Shown piece after piece: positions 49,438 to 62,106 of a DNA stretch of 64,000 nucleotides. How positions within the stretch are numbered: position 1 is the first letter of the stretch; each line of letters begins with the position of its first letter. The stretch covers positions 7,395,122 to 7,459,121 of the forward strand of contig NC_087377.1 in assembly GCF_963675165.1 (NCBI RefSeq). Direction: 5' to 3'. Both the position numbers and the translations under genes were made by a program. Under the pieces are notes generated by a model. The model made no database searches, had not been told where the DNA came from, and saw nothing but the letters and a program-made list of their open reading frames with translations. The stretch is from Halichondria panicea (lineage: Eukaryota; Porifera; Demospongiae; Suberitida; Halichondriidae).

Positions 49438-52400
49438 ATGGAGGCCCTATGGGTGTTGACTGTCATTACTATTGTGCTCACATATCTGATTGTTGCTGGA
49501 AAAGGTACATTTTCGACATTTAATGTGAGAAAACTAGCTATATGCATGTGGAATTTTTTTGCGTGCAGTGATACGTACAACACCAGTCACTGTTTATGTA
49601 GCACTGCAATGATCAACTGTTTGTTTGTTTGTTCTTATTTCTCACAGCTCAGTTCACAGTACAGCCAGTGTCAGTGGAGAGAGCTGAGGGACTGGAGGCA
49701 GTGTTTAGTTGTCAATATCAAGCAGAGGGATTGACTGTTACTTACGAGTGGTTTCTAAACAATTTAATAGTCGGAGACGGTACAGAAACTGTTAGAACAC
49801 TTCGACGTACTGGTGAACCAACTACACTGACAATCTTGGCCACTCCACAGCACAACAACTCTACTGTGTACTGTGAGGCTACAATCAGAAATGGCTCTAA
49901 TCGTCCATTTGAGATTTCATCCACAGCATCTCTATTTGTTCGTGGTGAGTCAATATCTTGATTGTCTCGGCATAATTTGTCGTTCTTTTATTACATTAGA
50001 GACGGTCCTCACTCCCTTTGTTGTTGCACCAAACACCATCACTGTGATATGGAATGCTCTACCTCTCACTGAGTATTGTGTGGACATCAACATGACAACT
50101 CTAGACTTCACTGAAACAGTGGCTCTTCATTCTGTGTGTGGACTGACTAATGAGTACATCTTCATGTACTCTAATAACAGTGTGTGTGCCAGATTCACTG
50201 TGACTCCTACTGATGGAGAGATGAGGGGAACAACCAGTGAATTATGTACCGGGTTATTTACGAGAGTAGAAGGTGTGTTTATACCATAATCATAGTATTA
50301 CACTTCTATAATATTATGCAGGTAGTGGAGAACAATATCGTATTCTTGAAACTAAAAGGAGCAAATTAGTCAAATTTGAGGCCACTGTGAGTATTCAATT
50401 TTAGTTGTTTGTTTGTTAGTTTTTTTTGGTTAGTTGGTTATATAGGTTGTTAGTTTACATTTTTTGTTTGTTGGATCTACTAGGTTCCAAGTTGTACACA
50501 GTTCACTCAGTATCGTGTGGACTCTGACCTATTGACTCCCTCCATCAACCTTCCAATCACGAACCCTCTTCTGTTTGATGGCTCACTCAGTTTCTCCCTC
50601 CCCACTGACAAGATGACAGAATACAGTGTCACACTGACTGATGAAAATGGAATAGACCTCGTGTTTGAGAACATTCCAATCAGTGAGTTCATCACGTTCA
50701 TTTGAGCTGATAAAAATATATTTTTGTGTGATAATTATCTCTATCAGGTACATTTGACGTTCAAGACCTCCTAGTGTCTGAATGTCCTGGTGGCGGTGGT
50801 ATTTGTGTGAGCATTGAGTATGTTGAAGGTACCCTCTCTCCCGGAGCTCTCGTCTGTGTGATACGTGTCGTTAATGAAGTTCTTGGAGAGCTAGAGCTTG
50901 ATTTTGCTAACATGAAACTTGTCACCATCCCTCGGAATCCAAGTGAGAATTTCACCATTCCTGTTCCTAGTGGAGAATACCGAGTGATTGCTTTTGATCT
51001 GGAGAACAACGATTTACCAAACATGCCCGTCTCTATGGTAGCACTCAGTCAAGACAACATGACAGTGAACTCGACTGGTGAAGGTACGTGCTTTGTGTGT
51101 TTTTGCTCTGCTATAATTATAAAAATTGTTATTTACCGTAGACATTACCAGTTCACCACCCAGAGAGGGCATTAGTGCAACCAAGTTAACAAATGGAGAG
51201 GTTAATGTGACTTGCTGTGACCGGAATTGTCTAGTCTTGTTCCAATCCACCACCATCTTGGACCGAGTGCCTGTTGGTTTCATCAACGCATCTGAAGTAT
51301 CAAATTCAATCTCTGTGAATGATTCAACTGTCCTCTCTTTAAATGACACCTTTGGTGGCTATGTGGTGGTGTACTCATGGAATCGTTTGGAGACCATCTT
51401 TGAAGGGGAGGTATCACTCGTTAGACGACTTGATCAACTCAATAGTACCTGTAAGTGCCTATGTAGATTATCACAACTGATAATCAATTATTCCTCCTCC
51501 TCCCTCATTCCTATTGCAGCTGCTCCCACTACATGTCCAACAGCTCCCACTACACCTCCAACGTCTGATCCACAAACAGACCCACCTCCTCCTCGTATGG
51601 AGTCCCTGCTGACATCAGTTATCGCTGGTGAGTTAAAAAACGTGTGTGCTAATATCATTACTTTAAGTAGCATGTGAGCTAGATACACTATTACTATTAC
51701 GACCTATTAAATAATTATAATATTATTATTATTTTATTATTAAATTATTAATTGATATAAGTTTAATTTAGCTCGTAACATCTCTCTCCCTGTTCAGGTA
51801 TTATTGTTGCGATGGTTATTATCATCACTTCGATAGTACTCATCATTCTTGTTGTTTTGTGTCTGGTGAAGAAATATAAACGAAGTGGCAAGGTGTTTTA
51901 TTCCAGGTACAATCATTATCAATTTGAATGGTACTCGTAGCAGTACGTAAGAATGTGGTTGTCATGTGCTACATCATCTAATTTAAAGTGTTCAACACCA
52001 TTTGCCAGCATTCATGTTAATTATGATCTACAAGCAATCCAATTAGGCCGTAAACATACTACATGTACAATTATTACGCGGGTGCATATAGTATGATTGA
52101 AATAGTGATGTTTCACAACAATATCCGTTTAGTAAGAATCTTATGTTCACATTTCTTAATGTTAAAATAATAATTCTCTTAATTCACAGTAACTCTGAAG
52201 GCGGCAGTGTGGTGAGTATTACACTTTATGTTGCAATGATAAACTCTCTACATTGTGTATTTGTGCTGATAATGCGCTGACAATGTGTTTTGATTGCGCT
52301 GACAATATGTTTTGATAGCCCCCACACGTAAGAATCTTTCCAGTACATAATTATGTTTGTACAAGTACTACATGTAGCTTCCTTGTTTACCCAAACTAGG

Positions 52401-55400
52401 AAGCATGTTTGTGTTCACTCATGAGCTAATGCTATGGTTTCGTATTAGTAACGTCCTGTGTTCATGTTTCAATATCCCCATCAGTGACAACTATAATTGC
52501 CGACATGTAGATACTGATTTTTATTAGTCATTTGAAGGTACATGTATATTTAGGTACTGCTACATGTACATGCATAGAATCAAAAAGTATCTACTCTTGA
52601 TACAATGTATTGTGTTTTCACAGGTTGTTATTCCACTATCAGATCCCTGGGGGACAAGGCTAGACAAGTCTAGCCTTGTTTCAGCAGAGACTGATCTGTA
52701 TTCGTGTTGCTTGAAGGAGTAAATAATAATGTTTAATGTGTGTTGTCTACAGGATGTGGGTGCCTTAACATCTCAAGTAGCATTTTACGATGTCGCCCGC
52801 CCTGAGAACATGTCTCTGGAACGCAACACGGCTGACACTGACGATACACCTCCACCAGGTTATGATGTCGTGCGTAAAGAGAACTTGCCAAGTCCTGAAT
52901 ATGAAACTGTACCATCAGCTAAGGCAGGCAAACCTACACCCACCACTAGTGATAACCCTCCACCTCTTCCCCCTCCTATGATACGAGGAGACAGTGATGC
53001 ACCTGATCTACCACCTGCCTACAATCCTGCCGTGGATAACGAGAGTGTTGTTGTTATGTTAGCAGAGAGCTCTATCAGCCACGGTGTGGAGAATCAGTCA
53101 GTAGATGGGGAAGTTGATGAGTCATTGAAGATAGATCTATCAGTCAGCGACACAGAACATGATGGTACTACAGAAGAGGCCATTGGTAGTACTGCAGCTC
53201 AACCAGATGTCAACCGTGTAGACACAGTTCAATGTGCAGAGAGTGGAGCTGGTAACAATGACCATGGTGGACAAGAGGCAATGATCACTGCGCAGGTGAG
53301 GGTAGAAGTAAATGTTTTCTGTGACGCTTTCTCCTTTGTCTCTTTTACATGATTGTGGTTTTTTGTAGCGCGTTTGTATACGTGTATACACACTTCAATA
53401 ATTCAGTACAATCAGTGTTTCATGTAAACATTTGCTAAATGAAACCGTGCATGACAATATGTGCATGCATGGTTACAGCCCATTGAGCAGGATACAGCTG
53501 CATGTAGTATAATACCCGTGTTGGTCATGTGTGTTTATGTGTATTGTGTGTCAACACGCAGCACCTGGTGATCCTTAAGTGTGTAAGGAAAAGCACCTGT
53601 GGTACATTATTATAGTGTGTCCAAATAAGCTCAAATGGACACAAAGCGCTCATTGTTACTTAATGCCAAGTATAGTTCATGCACGTACAATGCTACTTAC
53701 ATTGTACTGATTATTACCATTTTTTGTGAAGTTCCAGTGGTCTCCTCTGTAAGCACCACAGCATTTTCCAAACCTTCATCTCCTCGTATTATGGGAGGGG
53801 GAAGGGGTAGAGGGTTCTCACTAATGGTGAATGTAGGTTCGCCTGCCTTAGCTAATGGTATAGTTCCAGGGAAGGAAGCTCTACATGTCGGAAGCCTCCG
53901 TGCTTGAATACAATGACATCTTTTATAGTAATAGTAATAATAATAGTGGGAAAGTACATATTACTAGTCTCAGTCTGTGTCCCAATGTCATTAAGGCTGG
54001 ATTCATGTACATACGTTACAGGCATTGTGTGTCAGCATAATTATAGTAGACAGGAAGTGTTGTTTACTAAAATTAATTATTTTTGGCAAATTGACTTTAC
54101 AGTAATTATTAGCACCCCACTCACTCCCACGCAGCACCAGTACACGCTGGTGGTTCCCAAGCCAGCCAGCAGTGACGCCAAGGTAAAGGACTCGTCCACC
54201 GTCATTTATTCTGTGGTAGACAAGGAAAAACTCAAACCAGTCATCCCAACACCAGGTACTAGTGCATGTGTATACAATGAATGCTCTTAATTGTGGGACG
54301 GTATATACATGCAGTGGAGCCCTGAATGATAACCTGTTCAATTAATAGTGTTTCAGGCAGACATTATTTTTGGCAAAGGTATCAAGTAGTATACATGTAT
54401 ACTGTAGATACACACTATAATTATATTATTATGTGGGAGAATAAATTTTGGGGATAGTGCTTACTAGTACATGACATCGCGTGTCAGCTAATTCCCTAAG
54501 TAGAGACGGTTGACAGTTTCATGTGTGTACATGTAGTGTAACTCCAACACTTTGTGCTGGTAGTTTTTGAAACTAGTTGGGCTGCTTTCATCATGAGAGG
54601 CCAGATATCTCAATAACTTGTATATGTGTTATGCCTTGTCCTATAGTTGCCAAAACACAAGGGCAGTATATTCCGGTAGAGACCAACCCAGCCAACAGTG
54701 ATACCAAGGTGATGGACTCGACCAAGGTCGTCTATGTCGTGGTGGACAAGGACAAACTGAAACCAGTAGATCCGAACGACCCACCAGGTAGGTCACTCTT
54801 ATCCACTCTGAATATACCCTCTGACCTAATTTCTACCTACCTACTTATTCTTTGGAAGTGTTTGTTGTTTTTTAGAGCGTCTTTATCACAATGCTCATTC
54901 CCTTAATCCCACTTGCCGACTAAACGGAAAATGAATCTCAAAAGCCAGTCAAGTTTATCACCTCTCGTGCAACAATTGTTGTTTTGGGTGTTTATAATGT
55001 TATTATATCAATATTTCCTACCGCATTCAAGTCCTTTCAGGAGTGAGAATTTACCTCCACATACATAATTATACATTTAGGTTTCCTATGCAATATTAAA
55101 GGAAATGTTTCTCTTATTCCATACTTGATTGGCTGTTTACTGTTATAATTGTATTCGTGCATGTTTTCTTAGAGGACATTTTCCCTTATTTGGTGCTTTA
55201 TAGATTCACTGTTGTTCAGTTGTAGTCCATGAAACAACTTTCATTGTCTCCCTCTCCAGCTCTTCCACCACGACGCCCTGTCACTAATACTGAGGAGCTG
55301 CACACAGAGAATACACTAGGTGTGTGGTTAGTATACTTACAGCGGGTAATTTTCATGGGGAAAAATATTCGTGGTTGAAGGTCTGCATGACCACGAATAT

Positions 55401-56204
55401 TTTACCCACGAATGAAGCATTTTGCCCCTTGAAAATTACCCGCTATAATTATGGTACTTAAACGAAGTAGTTTTTAGAGTGGACACCATATAAATTATTG
55501 TCTTGTTTTCTAATATGTATATTGTACAATGTAAGTCACTTTAAACTGTGGGAAATTAAATGTTGGCACTGTCGTTCGTCAAGTGGTAGTTAATACAATG
55601 TCGTGATTGGTTCCACATTACACTAATTTCCCAAGAGTTCATGCAATGCAGGTGTGTCATTTATGATTGTGTGTACAAGTGAAATATTGAAAACATTACT
55701 TGTCACTCTAAGAAACATACATTTATATAATTACGTTTCCTATGCAATATTAAAGGAAATGTTTCTCTTATTCGGTGGATGTTTACTGCTAATTGTATTC
55801 TTGTGTTTTCTTAGAGGACATTTTTCCCTTATTTGGTCCTTTTTAGATTCACTGTTCAGTTGTAGTATGACCGGTAATTGTAGTCCATGAAACAACTTTC
55901 ATTGTTTCCCTCTCCAGCCCTTCCACCACGACGCCCTGTCACCAACACTGAGGAGCTGCACACAGAGAAGACACTAGGTGTGTGGTTAGTACTTACATGC
56001 TGCAATACCGTATAGCGGGTAATTTTCGTGGGGTAAAATGCAAATATGTCAATATGTCCTTTGGAAGCGAAGCGTACTATATGTACTATATGTACTATAC
56101 ATCTGTTTATTATTCTCAACCAATATCTCCCTCCAGCCCTTGCACCACGACAACGCCATCCACCCCCACCACCCATCCACGAGACGTCCTTAATAACTGT
56201 GTGA
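49438..56204 (+). CDS. Ig/FN3-like single-pass receptor with ITIM-like tail (16 exons)
   Basis: Exons: 49438-49504, 49648-49944, 50000-50272, 50322-50386, 50484-50682, 50748-51083, 51142-51450, 51520-51627, 51798-51906, 52190-52211, 52753-53295, 54135-54255, 54647-54787, 55260-55319, 55918-55977, 56137-56204. They sum to 926 codons with consistent phases (mostly phase 1) and no internal stop. Signal peptide MEALWVLTVITIVLTYLIVA; Ig domain in exon 2 (VFSCQYQ ... STVYCEAT); FN3-like region in exon 3; several beta-rich ectodomain exons with N-x-S/T sites; Pro/Thr stalk; TM in exon 9 (VAMVIIITSIVLIILVVLCL followed by KKYKR). The tail has YDVA, GYDVV, YETV, PPAYNP, two ITIM-like sites (VIYSVV, VVYVVV) and Pro-rich repeats, ending LITV. 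No kinase domain. Likely a surface receptor that recruits SH2 proteins; function inferred. A micro-exon around 52320-52330 or 52625 is possible. Confidence 0.8.
52654..52679. repeat. 12-bp inverted repeat in receptor intron
   Basis: ACAAGGCTAGAC, two bases, then GTCTAGCCTTGT. Perfect arms in the intron before 52753. Confidence 0.85.
53296..54134. other. Long receptor intron; nothing else firm
   Basis: An open frame at 53635-53907 lacks splice support and recognisable motifs. Otherwise AT-rich. Confidence 0.4.
55082..55990 (+). repeat. Tandem segmental duplication carrying a 60-bp exon
   Basis: Intron sequence TTTCCTATGCAATATTAAAGGAAATG, the AGGACATTTTCCCTTATTTGG block, CATGAAACAACTTTCATTGT and the whole exon plus GTGTGTGGTTAGTA donor context occur at 55082-55340 and again at about 55734-55995. 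The two exon copies (55260-55319, 55918-55977) differ at only a few bases. Exons 54135-54255 and 54647-54787 are an older, more diverged pair. Confidence 0.85.
55341..55444. mobile_element. 104-bp hairpin MITE in receptor intron
   Basis: AGCGGGTAATTTTCATGGGG and the inverse CCCCTTGAAAATTACCCGCT form the ends, with an inner ATATTCGTGGT/ACCACGAATAT pair. A related half copy starts at 56007 (ACCGTATAGCGGGTAATTTT). Confidence 0.85.
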
Positions 56205-56889
56205 GAACATAATAACTTCAAATAACTTACTCGGCATATTAGGCACATGCACCTCTTTATATTAAATGTAATTTACTAACACGTACATTGCACTGCTGCT
56301 TGTGGCATGTAGATGATAGTGCTGTTATTGCTGCTTTAAATTTCTTCTGACTCTTCATGGATTGTATCAAATATCGGTAGAAACTGGATGGGTGGTCTAT
56401 GCATGCATGCATGCTCTAAATCAATTCAAGTTATTATGGTATAATTATTAACCGAGGCCGTGCCGCGACCAGCGGGTATAGTAGTCCGTTGGTTTGTTTG
56501 TTTGTCTGTCTGTTTGTAATTTTGAGCCTGCTCACCTGGATGCCATAGCTCTGCGTTTACAGCATGGGTAGCCTTCATACAATAGTTTTAACAGATTTCA
56601 ATGTTAAAACTTCGTTGTCGTATATATAAGCGAGCAAAAGCTAAAAAGCTTGAACTTCCACGTTGGTAGCTCTATACACGCGACCATTATTCGAGGTAAA
56701 TCTACATAATTATTTGCAGCTGAAGTGATCCTTTACCGATCTCTATATAATAGTTATAGACTGAGTCCAAGGTCTCTATGGGGTTTTGAGACCTGAAGGC
56801 CCGAGGCTGTAGCATCTCGAGCGTAGCGAGGGTGCTACTAAGGGCCTGAAGGTCTCAAAACTCCATAGTGACCGTTGACGAGGCCTATA
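56205..56889. other. Receptor 3' flank; no gene seen
   Basis: AT-rich sequence with a short GTTTGTTTGTCTGTCTG run near 56490 and a CGAGGCTGTAGCATCTCGAG stretch near 56800. No clear poly(A) signal was chosen. Confidence 0.4.
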
Positions 56890-57145
56890 ACTGGTTTAGA
56901 ATAGTGCTAAGCAAGCTAGGCTATATTAACACAAAGAAGACTCTGAAACCAAGAGTTTCTACAAGCCTCAAGCAACGTTAAAGCTTTGCTCTGGCTAGTC
57001 TACATAAAAAAACTCACATTGATGAAGGCAGTTTCTGTTTCTTGAGAATCACGCATTGCAAATAAAAAGTTGCTATTGTCATAGTAGTTAGCTCTGCACT
57101 AGAGCACTAGCTATTGTAGCTGCAAGAGAGAGATAAAAGCTGCAA
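56890..57145. repeat. Dispersed repeat family A, copy 2
   Basis: Shares AGTTTCTACAAGCCT, GCACTAGAGCACTAGCTATT and a terminal GTAGCTGCAA with 57545-57872 and, more weakly, with 19055-19385. Confidence 0.5.
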
Positions 57146-57544
57146 AGCGGCACTGCAGAACGCAAAACTTTAAAAAAAATTAATTTTTAATGATGCACTG
57201 TATCATCGTTACTATGACTTCAACATAAACTGTGTGATGTTGCCATGTTCCATACATGTTAATCTTGACATCATCTTGCCTGTAGGCATAATCAGTATAA
57301 TAGACCTACTTAGAAGACCTCAGGTCCATAAGTGAAATAATGGACCTCTCAGTGACCTATCAGATTGCAGTATTACTACAAGCATTTTCTAATAAAAGTT
57401 ATTAGTTTGTTGCTTCTTTATTACCTTCGGTTTTTATAGATCTATTTATTCATGTCAACAGCCGAGGGTTAGCACTTCTGTGCTCTATACTTTACAATCT
57501 CTTTGAATTACTGGATGTACTATTTTTTCATGCAGTTAGATTTT

Positions 57545-57872
57545 ATTATGCCTCGGTGCGCATGCGCAAGCGAGGTATACGTAGTGTGTGTTTGTGTGTG
57601 TGTAGACTGCTACAGCTGCTCAAGGATGAATCAAGTGCAAGTAAGAGTTTCTGTAGGCTTCTAGTAATGTTTACTTGGATTTTAATTCGTAGATTTGCAA
57701 ATAATTGCCTATGATTATAGTTTTTGCTTACTTGGAATGCCATTGCAGCCTTTTCAGAAGAGTGCGTAGCGACACTCGTCCATGGAGTGTTGCTACTCTA
57801 CTTAGTAGTTAGCTCTGCACTAGAACGCTATAGCTATTGGTAGCTGCAACAGTGAGAAAGAGAGCTGCAAGG
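57545..57872. repeat. Dispersed repeat family A, copy 3
   Basis: Starts with a GCCTCGGTGCGCATGCGC block and a GTGTGTTT microsatellite, then GTAGGCTTCTAG, ACTTGGATTTTAATTCGTAG, AGCTCTGCACTAGAACGCTA and GGTAGCTGCA. Confidence 0.55.
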
Positions 57873-58915
57873 CTCTACTGATGCAGCCATTAATCTTAGC
57901 TTGAACTTTTGGCATCGAGCGTTTTTAATAACAGTCATGGTCGATCATTACCCACTCTTTGAGTTTCCCTGGATTCTGCCTGCATGCAGCAAATTAAATG
58001 CAAGATTGTTCATCATGTTCATTCATGATAATTATAATAATTATGTGTGTGTAAACGCTATTAGTAGCTTTATGTTATGTAGCTTTGACACCTCCACCGA
58101 GGCATCAGCATCCGCGGTGCTTTCATTACTATAGGAAAAGTACCTTATAGTTTAGTCTCATTATTAGGCCAAACAAACTCAATTATTAATTTCTCGTCCC
58201 CGCCCACTCCTACCTGATACCTTATGCCACCGCTTGCACGCTCATTATATATGCCTGATCAGCCATAATGATCATAAAGCTACCTTTTTGCTTGTTGTGC
58301 GCATGATTCATGTAAAAGTTGATAAGGGATTATAAGTACAGAAAGCAAATATCGTGACCGTCCATGACATGCATATACACAAACAAAATTGTAACATTGA
58401 GGACTATAGGTATAGGGACTCACTTCACAGTATATAGACTCTCACTGTTCTGGCTCTCTGAAGTACGGTCACCTCGATAATTTATACTGGTCGTTTTGTT
58501 TAATTGGCACAGATTGCTAGCTTACTGCACAACACTCGTCCTGAAATGTGGGCACTTACTATTCCGGATACTGGTCAGTTCTGACTGGCGCCCCAAACTA
58601 GATTTTTAACATGAAGCACTAAGTCCCACAGCACATGTATAATTATCATGTCTGCTACTTATCATGCACCTCATCATACAAAAAAGACTGCTAATGTCAA
58701 TATTGAGTGCACTTTCACGGTTGTAGTTTTGTGTACCAGCATCTCGACCAGTACATATGGCCAGGTCAGCTTACAATTTTTTAATGAAGCAATGAATGAG
58801 ACTATATATTTGTTGCCCAGTGAGTGGGCAGATTAAAGCAATCCAGTGCTCGATCTGTATATTATGTCATGTTACATCACTACCAAGCAACCATATATTG
58901 CACTGCACTGACATT

Positions 58916-59135
58916 ACTGTATAGCGCGAAATTTTCGAGGCACTTATATTTCGTGGAATGGCCTCTAAAAGCATTTCGTTGCACAATATTTGCGGAATGA
59001 CTACTTACCAGAAGCCACGCCTTTAAATCTTTGATCTAGCAGATACTTCTAATTAAAGAACAATTTTTGTGGACTTAATTTTCGTGTAGGATTGCTAACC
59101 CACAAGATCAGCGAAAATTAAGCCCCTCGAAAATT
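58916..59135. mobile_element. MITE of the 'accgtatagcgcgaa' family, one end lost
   Basis: Begins TACTGTATAGCGCGAAATTTTC and runs parallel to 28626-28861 in inverse order, but stops at CCCTCGAAAATT, where GAGCGGCCTGGAATCGAGGC follows. The right terminus is missing. Confidence 0.65.
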
Positions 59136-59159
59136 GAGAGCGGCCTGGAATCGAGGCTA

Positions 59160-59665
59160 ATGCTATATACAGAAGGAATATTCTTACTATGAAGTCGTGG
59201 GAGGTCAAGGCCCATGGTGTCTCTAAAAGTATACTAAAGCAGTTTGAAGGACTATACTGCAAACGTTTATGAACAGTATACAGCTTATCCATAGCATGAA
59301 ACCATTCTATATATATATATAGCACTTAGATAATACATAATAACCAAGTCAAGCAATGTCCTTTGCTGTTTCGGCTTCACAGCAGGGAAAGAGAAAAGTT
59401 GACATGGAGTAATTCAAGCAAAACTCAACAAAAAGTGTAAAGACGACGGACTTAGAGCTTGTCAGTGGTGTAAACTTACTTATCTAGAGTACCTCCCAGC
59501 CCCCGAGTGATCGCTAGTGGATAGGAGAGCTAGAAACAGTTGAAATACAACCTGAGTACGGTAAAGACTACAATATTCGCGAGCGCGAAATTATAACGCG
59601 GAGTGTTTCACCCGTTGACACAGGGCGGCCTGGTCGTTTCCAACCCCTTTCCTGTTCTATCTATG
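59160..59665. mobile_element. Truncated relative of the 776-bp MITE
   Basis: Parallels the right two-thirds of 25531-26306 (shared AGTATACTAAAGCAGTTT, CAAGTCAAGCAATGTCCTTT, GGACTTAGAGCTTGTCAGTG) and ends in the family terminus CTGTTCTATCTATGG. The left third is replaced by the preceding MITE remnant. Confidence 0.7.
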
Positions 59666-60946
59666 GTTTTATAGGCTACTACCTAATGCACTAGTTGTGG
59701 GAAAAAAACCTAAAAATTTATTTATCGAATTCACTAAAATTCCTCAAAACACATGTCTTTAACAATTTATCGTGCTGGGCAATAATACATAATTCTTTGA
59801 TTCAATCCTCTTTTTCTCCAGGCATAATAGCTTTGTTGCCTTTTGACCTCTGAGATGAAAGGCATATGGCATATTGCACTGTGGCCAGTTTTCTGTATAA
59901 TTATGGCATACAGAAAGTTGACCTTTTGGTGAAGGTTCCCACCTCCCACCCAAACTGTCACATCATTGATTTTATATAGTGAGTCTTTATAGTGACACTC
60001 TATGGTTCCTGTGGGAAATTTACTAGTGACACACTATGGTTCCTGTGGGAAATTTACTAGACAGCATATGCATGGTTTCGATGCAGTTATTGTAATTCCA
60101 ACCACCAAACACTTTTTTAAATAGTAAATATTACATGTATTGGAGTGGCAGAGGCTGAAATAAAAGTAGGTATAATACAGGCTATAAATTATAATTACGT
60201 ACACAATAGTTGCGTTCAGACAGAGAGGTTGGAGTCCGTAATGGTGAGATCCACCGATGCATGCAGCTATGAAGGGTGACTTCGAAAATCTGGCGCCTCT
60301 CAGACACATGAGATAGAGGATCTGAGTGGTGAGAAAGATATTCTACATCTTAGCCAGCCAATGGTGGTACTGTAAGGTTGCTTCCATTTGTTCGAGAGCA
60401 TGCTGGCTAGGCAAGCTGCAGCTGCTGGGCCAAGCCCACCTGTGGTAGTGAAGACAAGGGGGGTAAATGATAAGTGCTTGACTTATCTTATACGCTGTTG
60501 TTCGTAGTGCCTCTTTTTTTTAATTCTCCTGACGGCGATAAGATGCAGATAATGAGGAGCGTCTATTCTAGGGACCAAACGGGTTAAAAACCCTAACGTT
60601 AAAACTTCCCCAAAAGCCATTGGCCAACTACATCTATAGACGGGAACCATTCAGTCGGTTTGCGGTGGTTCTGTTGAATGTTTCACTTGTTATAGGTTGT
60701 AGTGCCAACTCCATGGGAGGTTTCTGCGATGCTGTGATATCTCTCAGCTCATTGTGCCTTATTGAGGGGAACCCTCCTCTAGGGCAGGAGAGGGCATGTT
60801 GCACTGAAAACGAGTGGCCACAGACACAGTTTGAGGGGATCTGCGATGGGGACCAGCCATACTGAAGAGCAATGGCATCACGGAAGGCTGTTTTATGGAG
60901 TGCAAAGTCGTGCTCTTCTAGCGTTAATTATAACACAGTGAGCCAG
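59666..60946. other. No gene seen
   Basis: AT-rich, with a short tandem CACTCTATGGTTCCTGTGGG duplication near 59995-60050 and an 81-codon ORF (60620-60865) with several Cys but no motif I recognise. Confidence 0.4.
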
Positions 60947-61800
60947 TTAGCTAGCTGGAAGCGGCTTTTTCTCGGGACTATTAGCCACTTCTAGTCCTGT
61001 ACGTCTTCTTCTTTCTTTTATTTTGTTCTTTGTGTTGATTTGGTGTAGGAGGACTTCGTATGGGTAGTTTTTGTTTTGCGATGCTATTAAGTCAATAAGG
61101 GGTTTTGTCACCTGTTGTGATGCTTTATATTGATCTTCTGCCAACGACGCAGGATTTTCTATATTTAAACCTCCTAGGCGAGCAGGGAGGGCAAATAGAC
61201 TCCTCTCAAGATCGTTGGGTGCCTCTCTGCCTATTAGTTTTGGCAGCAAGGTGGTTCGAATAGAATTCTCCAGGGGAAGCAGTAGTTGGTCAATGCCTGG
61301 GGTATAGTTCTTGAAAGGTAAGACCATTTACTTGCAAGGCCGTAAGTGATAGCACCGTAGGCTGCATATATGGTTGGCTGTCTGCCATTTCGACAGTTTT
61401 CAATTTCCGGTATCCAGTGTGATACTTTTCCTGTGACAAAATCAGATATGAACTCCTGCTTGCCAATCGGGGAACCTATATATAGCACTGGTCTTCTTTC
61501 TGTGGTGATGTTGACCTCAAAATCCCCAAATATCTGAGAGGCGGTGGAGAGGGAGCCCATCTTTAGTGACTAGCCAAGTTTTCTTGGGGTTAACAAAGTA
61601 ACCAAAAGGTGGACCCAGTTTTGCCAAGTTGTCCCACCATTAATTTTCTTCAGGTCAGAAATTTTACCTGCAGCAGCAGTGGCGTCATCAGCGCACCAGA
61701 TTTGTTTTAGGTCACGTGTTTCCGTCGTCAATCTGGGGTTTTGTTGCTAGGGTATAGAAGGGCATTGCCAAAGGATCTCCTTGTGTGGTGGGTGCCCTCT
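60947..61800 (-). pseudogene. Reverse transcriptase fragment of an unassigned retroelement
   Basis: From about 61800 downward, across several frames: TQGDPLAMPFYTLA; WCADDATAAAGKI, the catalytic A/Y-x-DD box with Cys; KLGPPFGYFVNPKKTWLV; DFEVNITTE; GSPIGKQEFISDFVTGKV; YAAYGAITYGLASKWSYLSR; LLPLENSIRTTLLPKLIGRE; DLERSLFALPARLGGLNIEN. This set is familiar to me from RT-like predictions abundant in marine invertebrates. I cannot place it among named clades with confidence. At least four frame changes are needed, and the N-terminal half is missing. Confidence 0.65.
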
Positions 61801-61873
61801 TGAGAAAGCAGGGTGTTGGCACCTAAAAGAGATCTGTGCTTTCTCTGTAGATGTTAATTAAAGCAGTGGAGAA

Positions 61874-61889
61874 GGGGGGGGGGGGGGGG
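61874..61889. repeat. Poly-G run (16 G)
   Basis: An uninterrupted run of 16 G. A C-rich stretch (about 14 C) and GGGGGGATATCCCCCC follow at 62356-62394. Confidence 0.85.
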
Positions 61890-62106
61890 CAAAGAGTTTG
61901 AATGTTCCACCAAAAACAGAACAAACTACCAAATTTTTTTTTTCATAATTATATATACGCAGAAGTGCTGGTTTCTATATGCAGCAAATGGTTTTCAAGG
62001 CAACTAGATATTACATGGCAATTCATGCCACAAACAGTTTATTGGCCCTTGTAGTAGATACTGATCTCGGGCCTAAAGGCCCTTGACCACAATCTACTAC
62101 CGGGCC

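Noticed and set aside
49438-56204. Receptor tyrosine kinase
   Set aside because: The ectodomain style is compatible with sponge RTKs, but no kinase motifs (GxGxxG, HRDL, DFG) occur in any frame of the tail region before the stop at 56204.
58648-58836. 62-codon ORF with Ig-like flavour (NVNIECTF..., SLQFFN)
   Set aside because: No splice support and no second conserved Cys/Trp pattern. Too short to call an exon.
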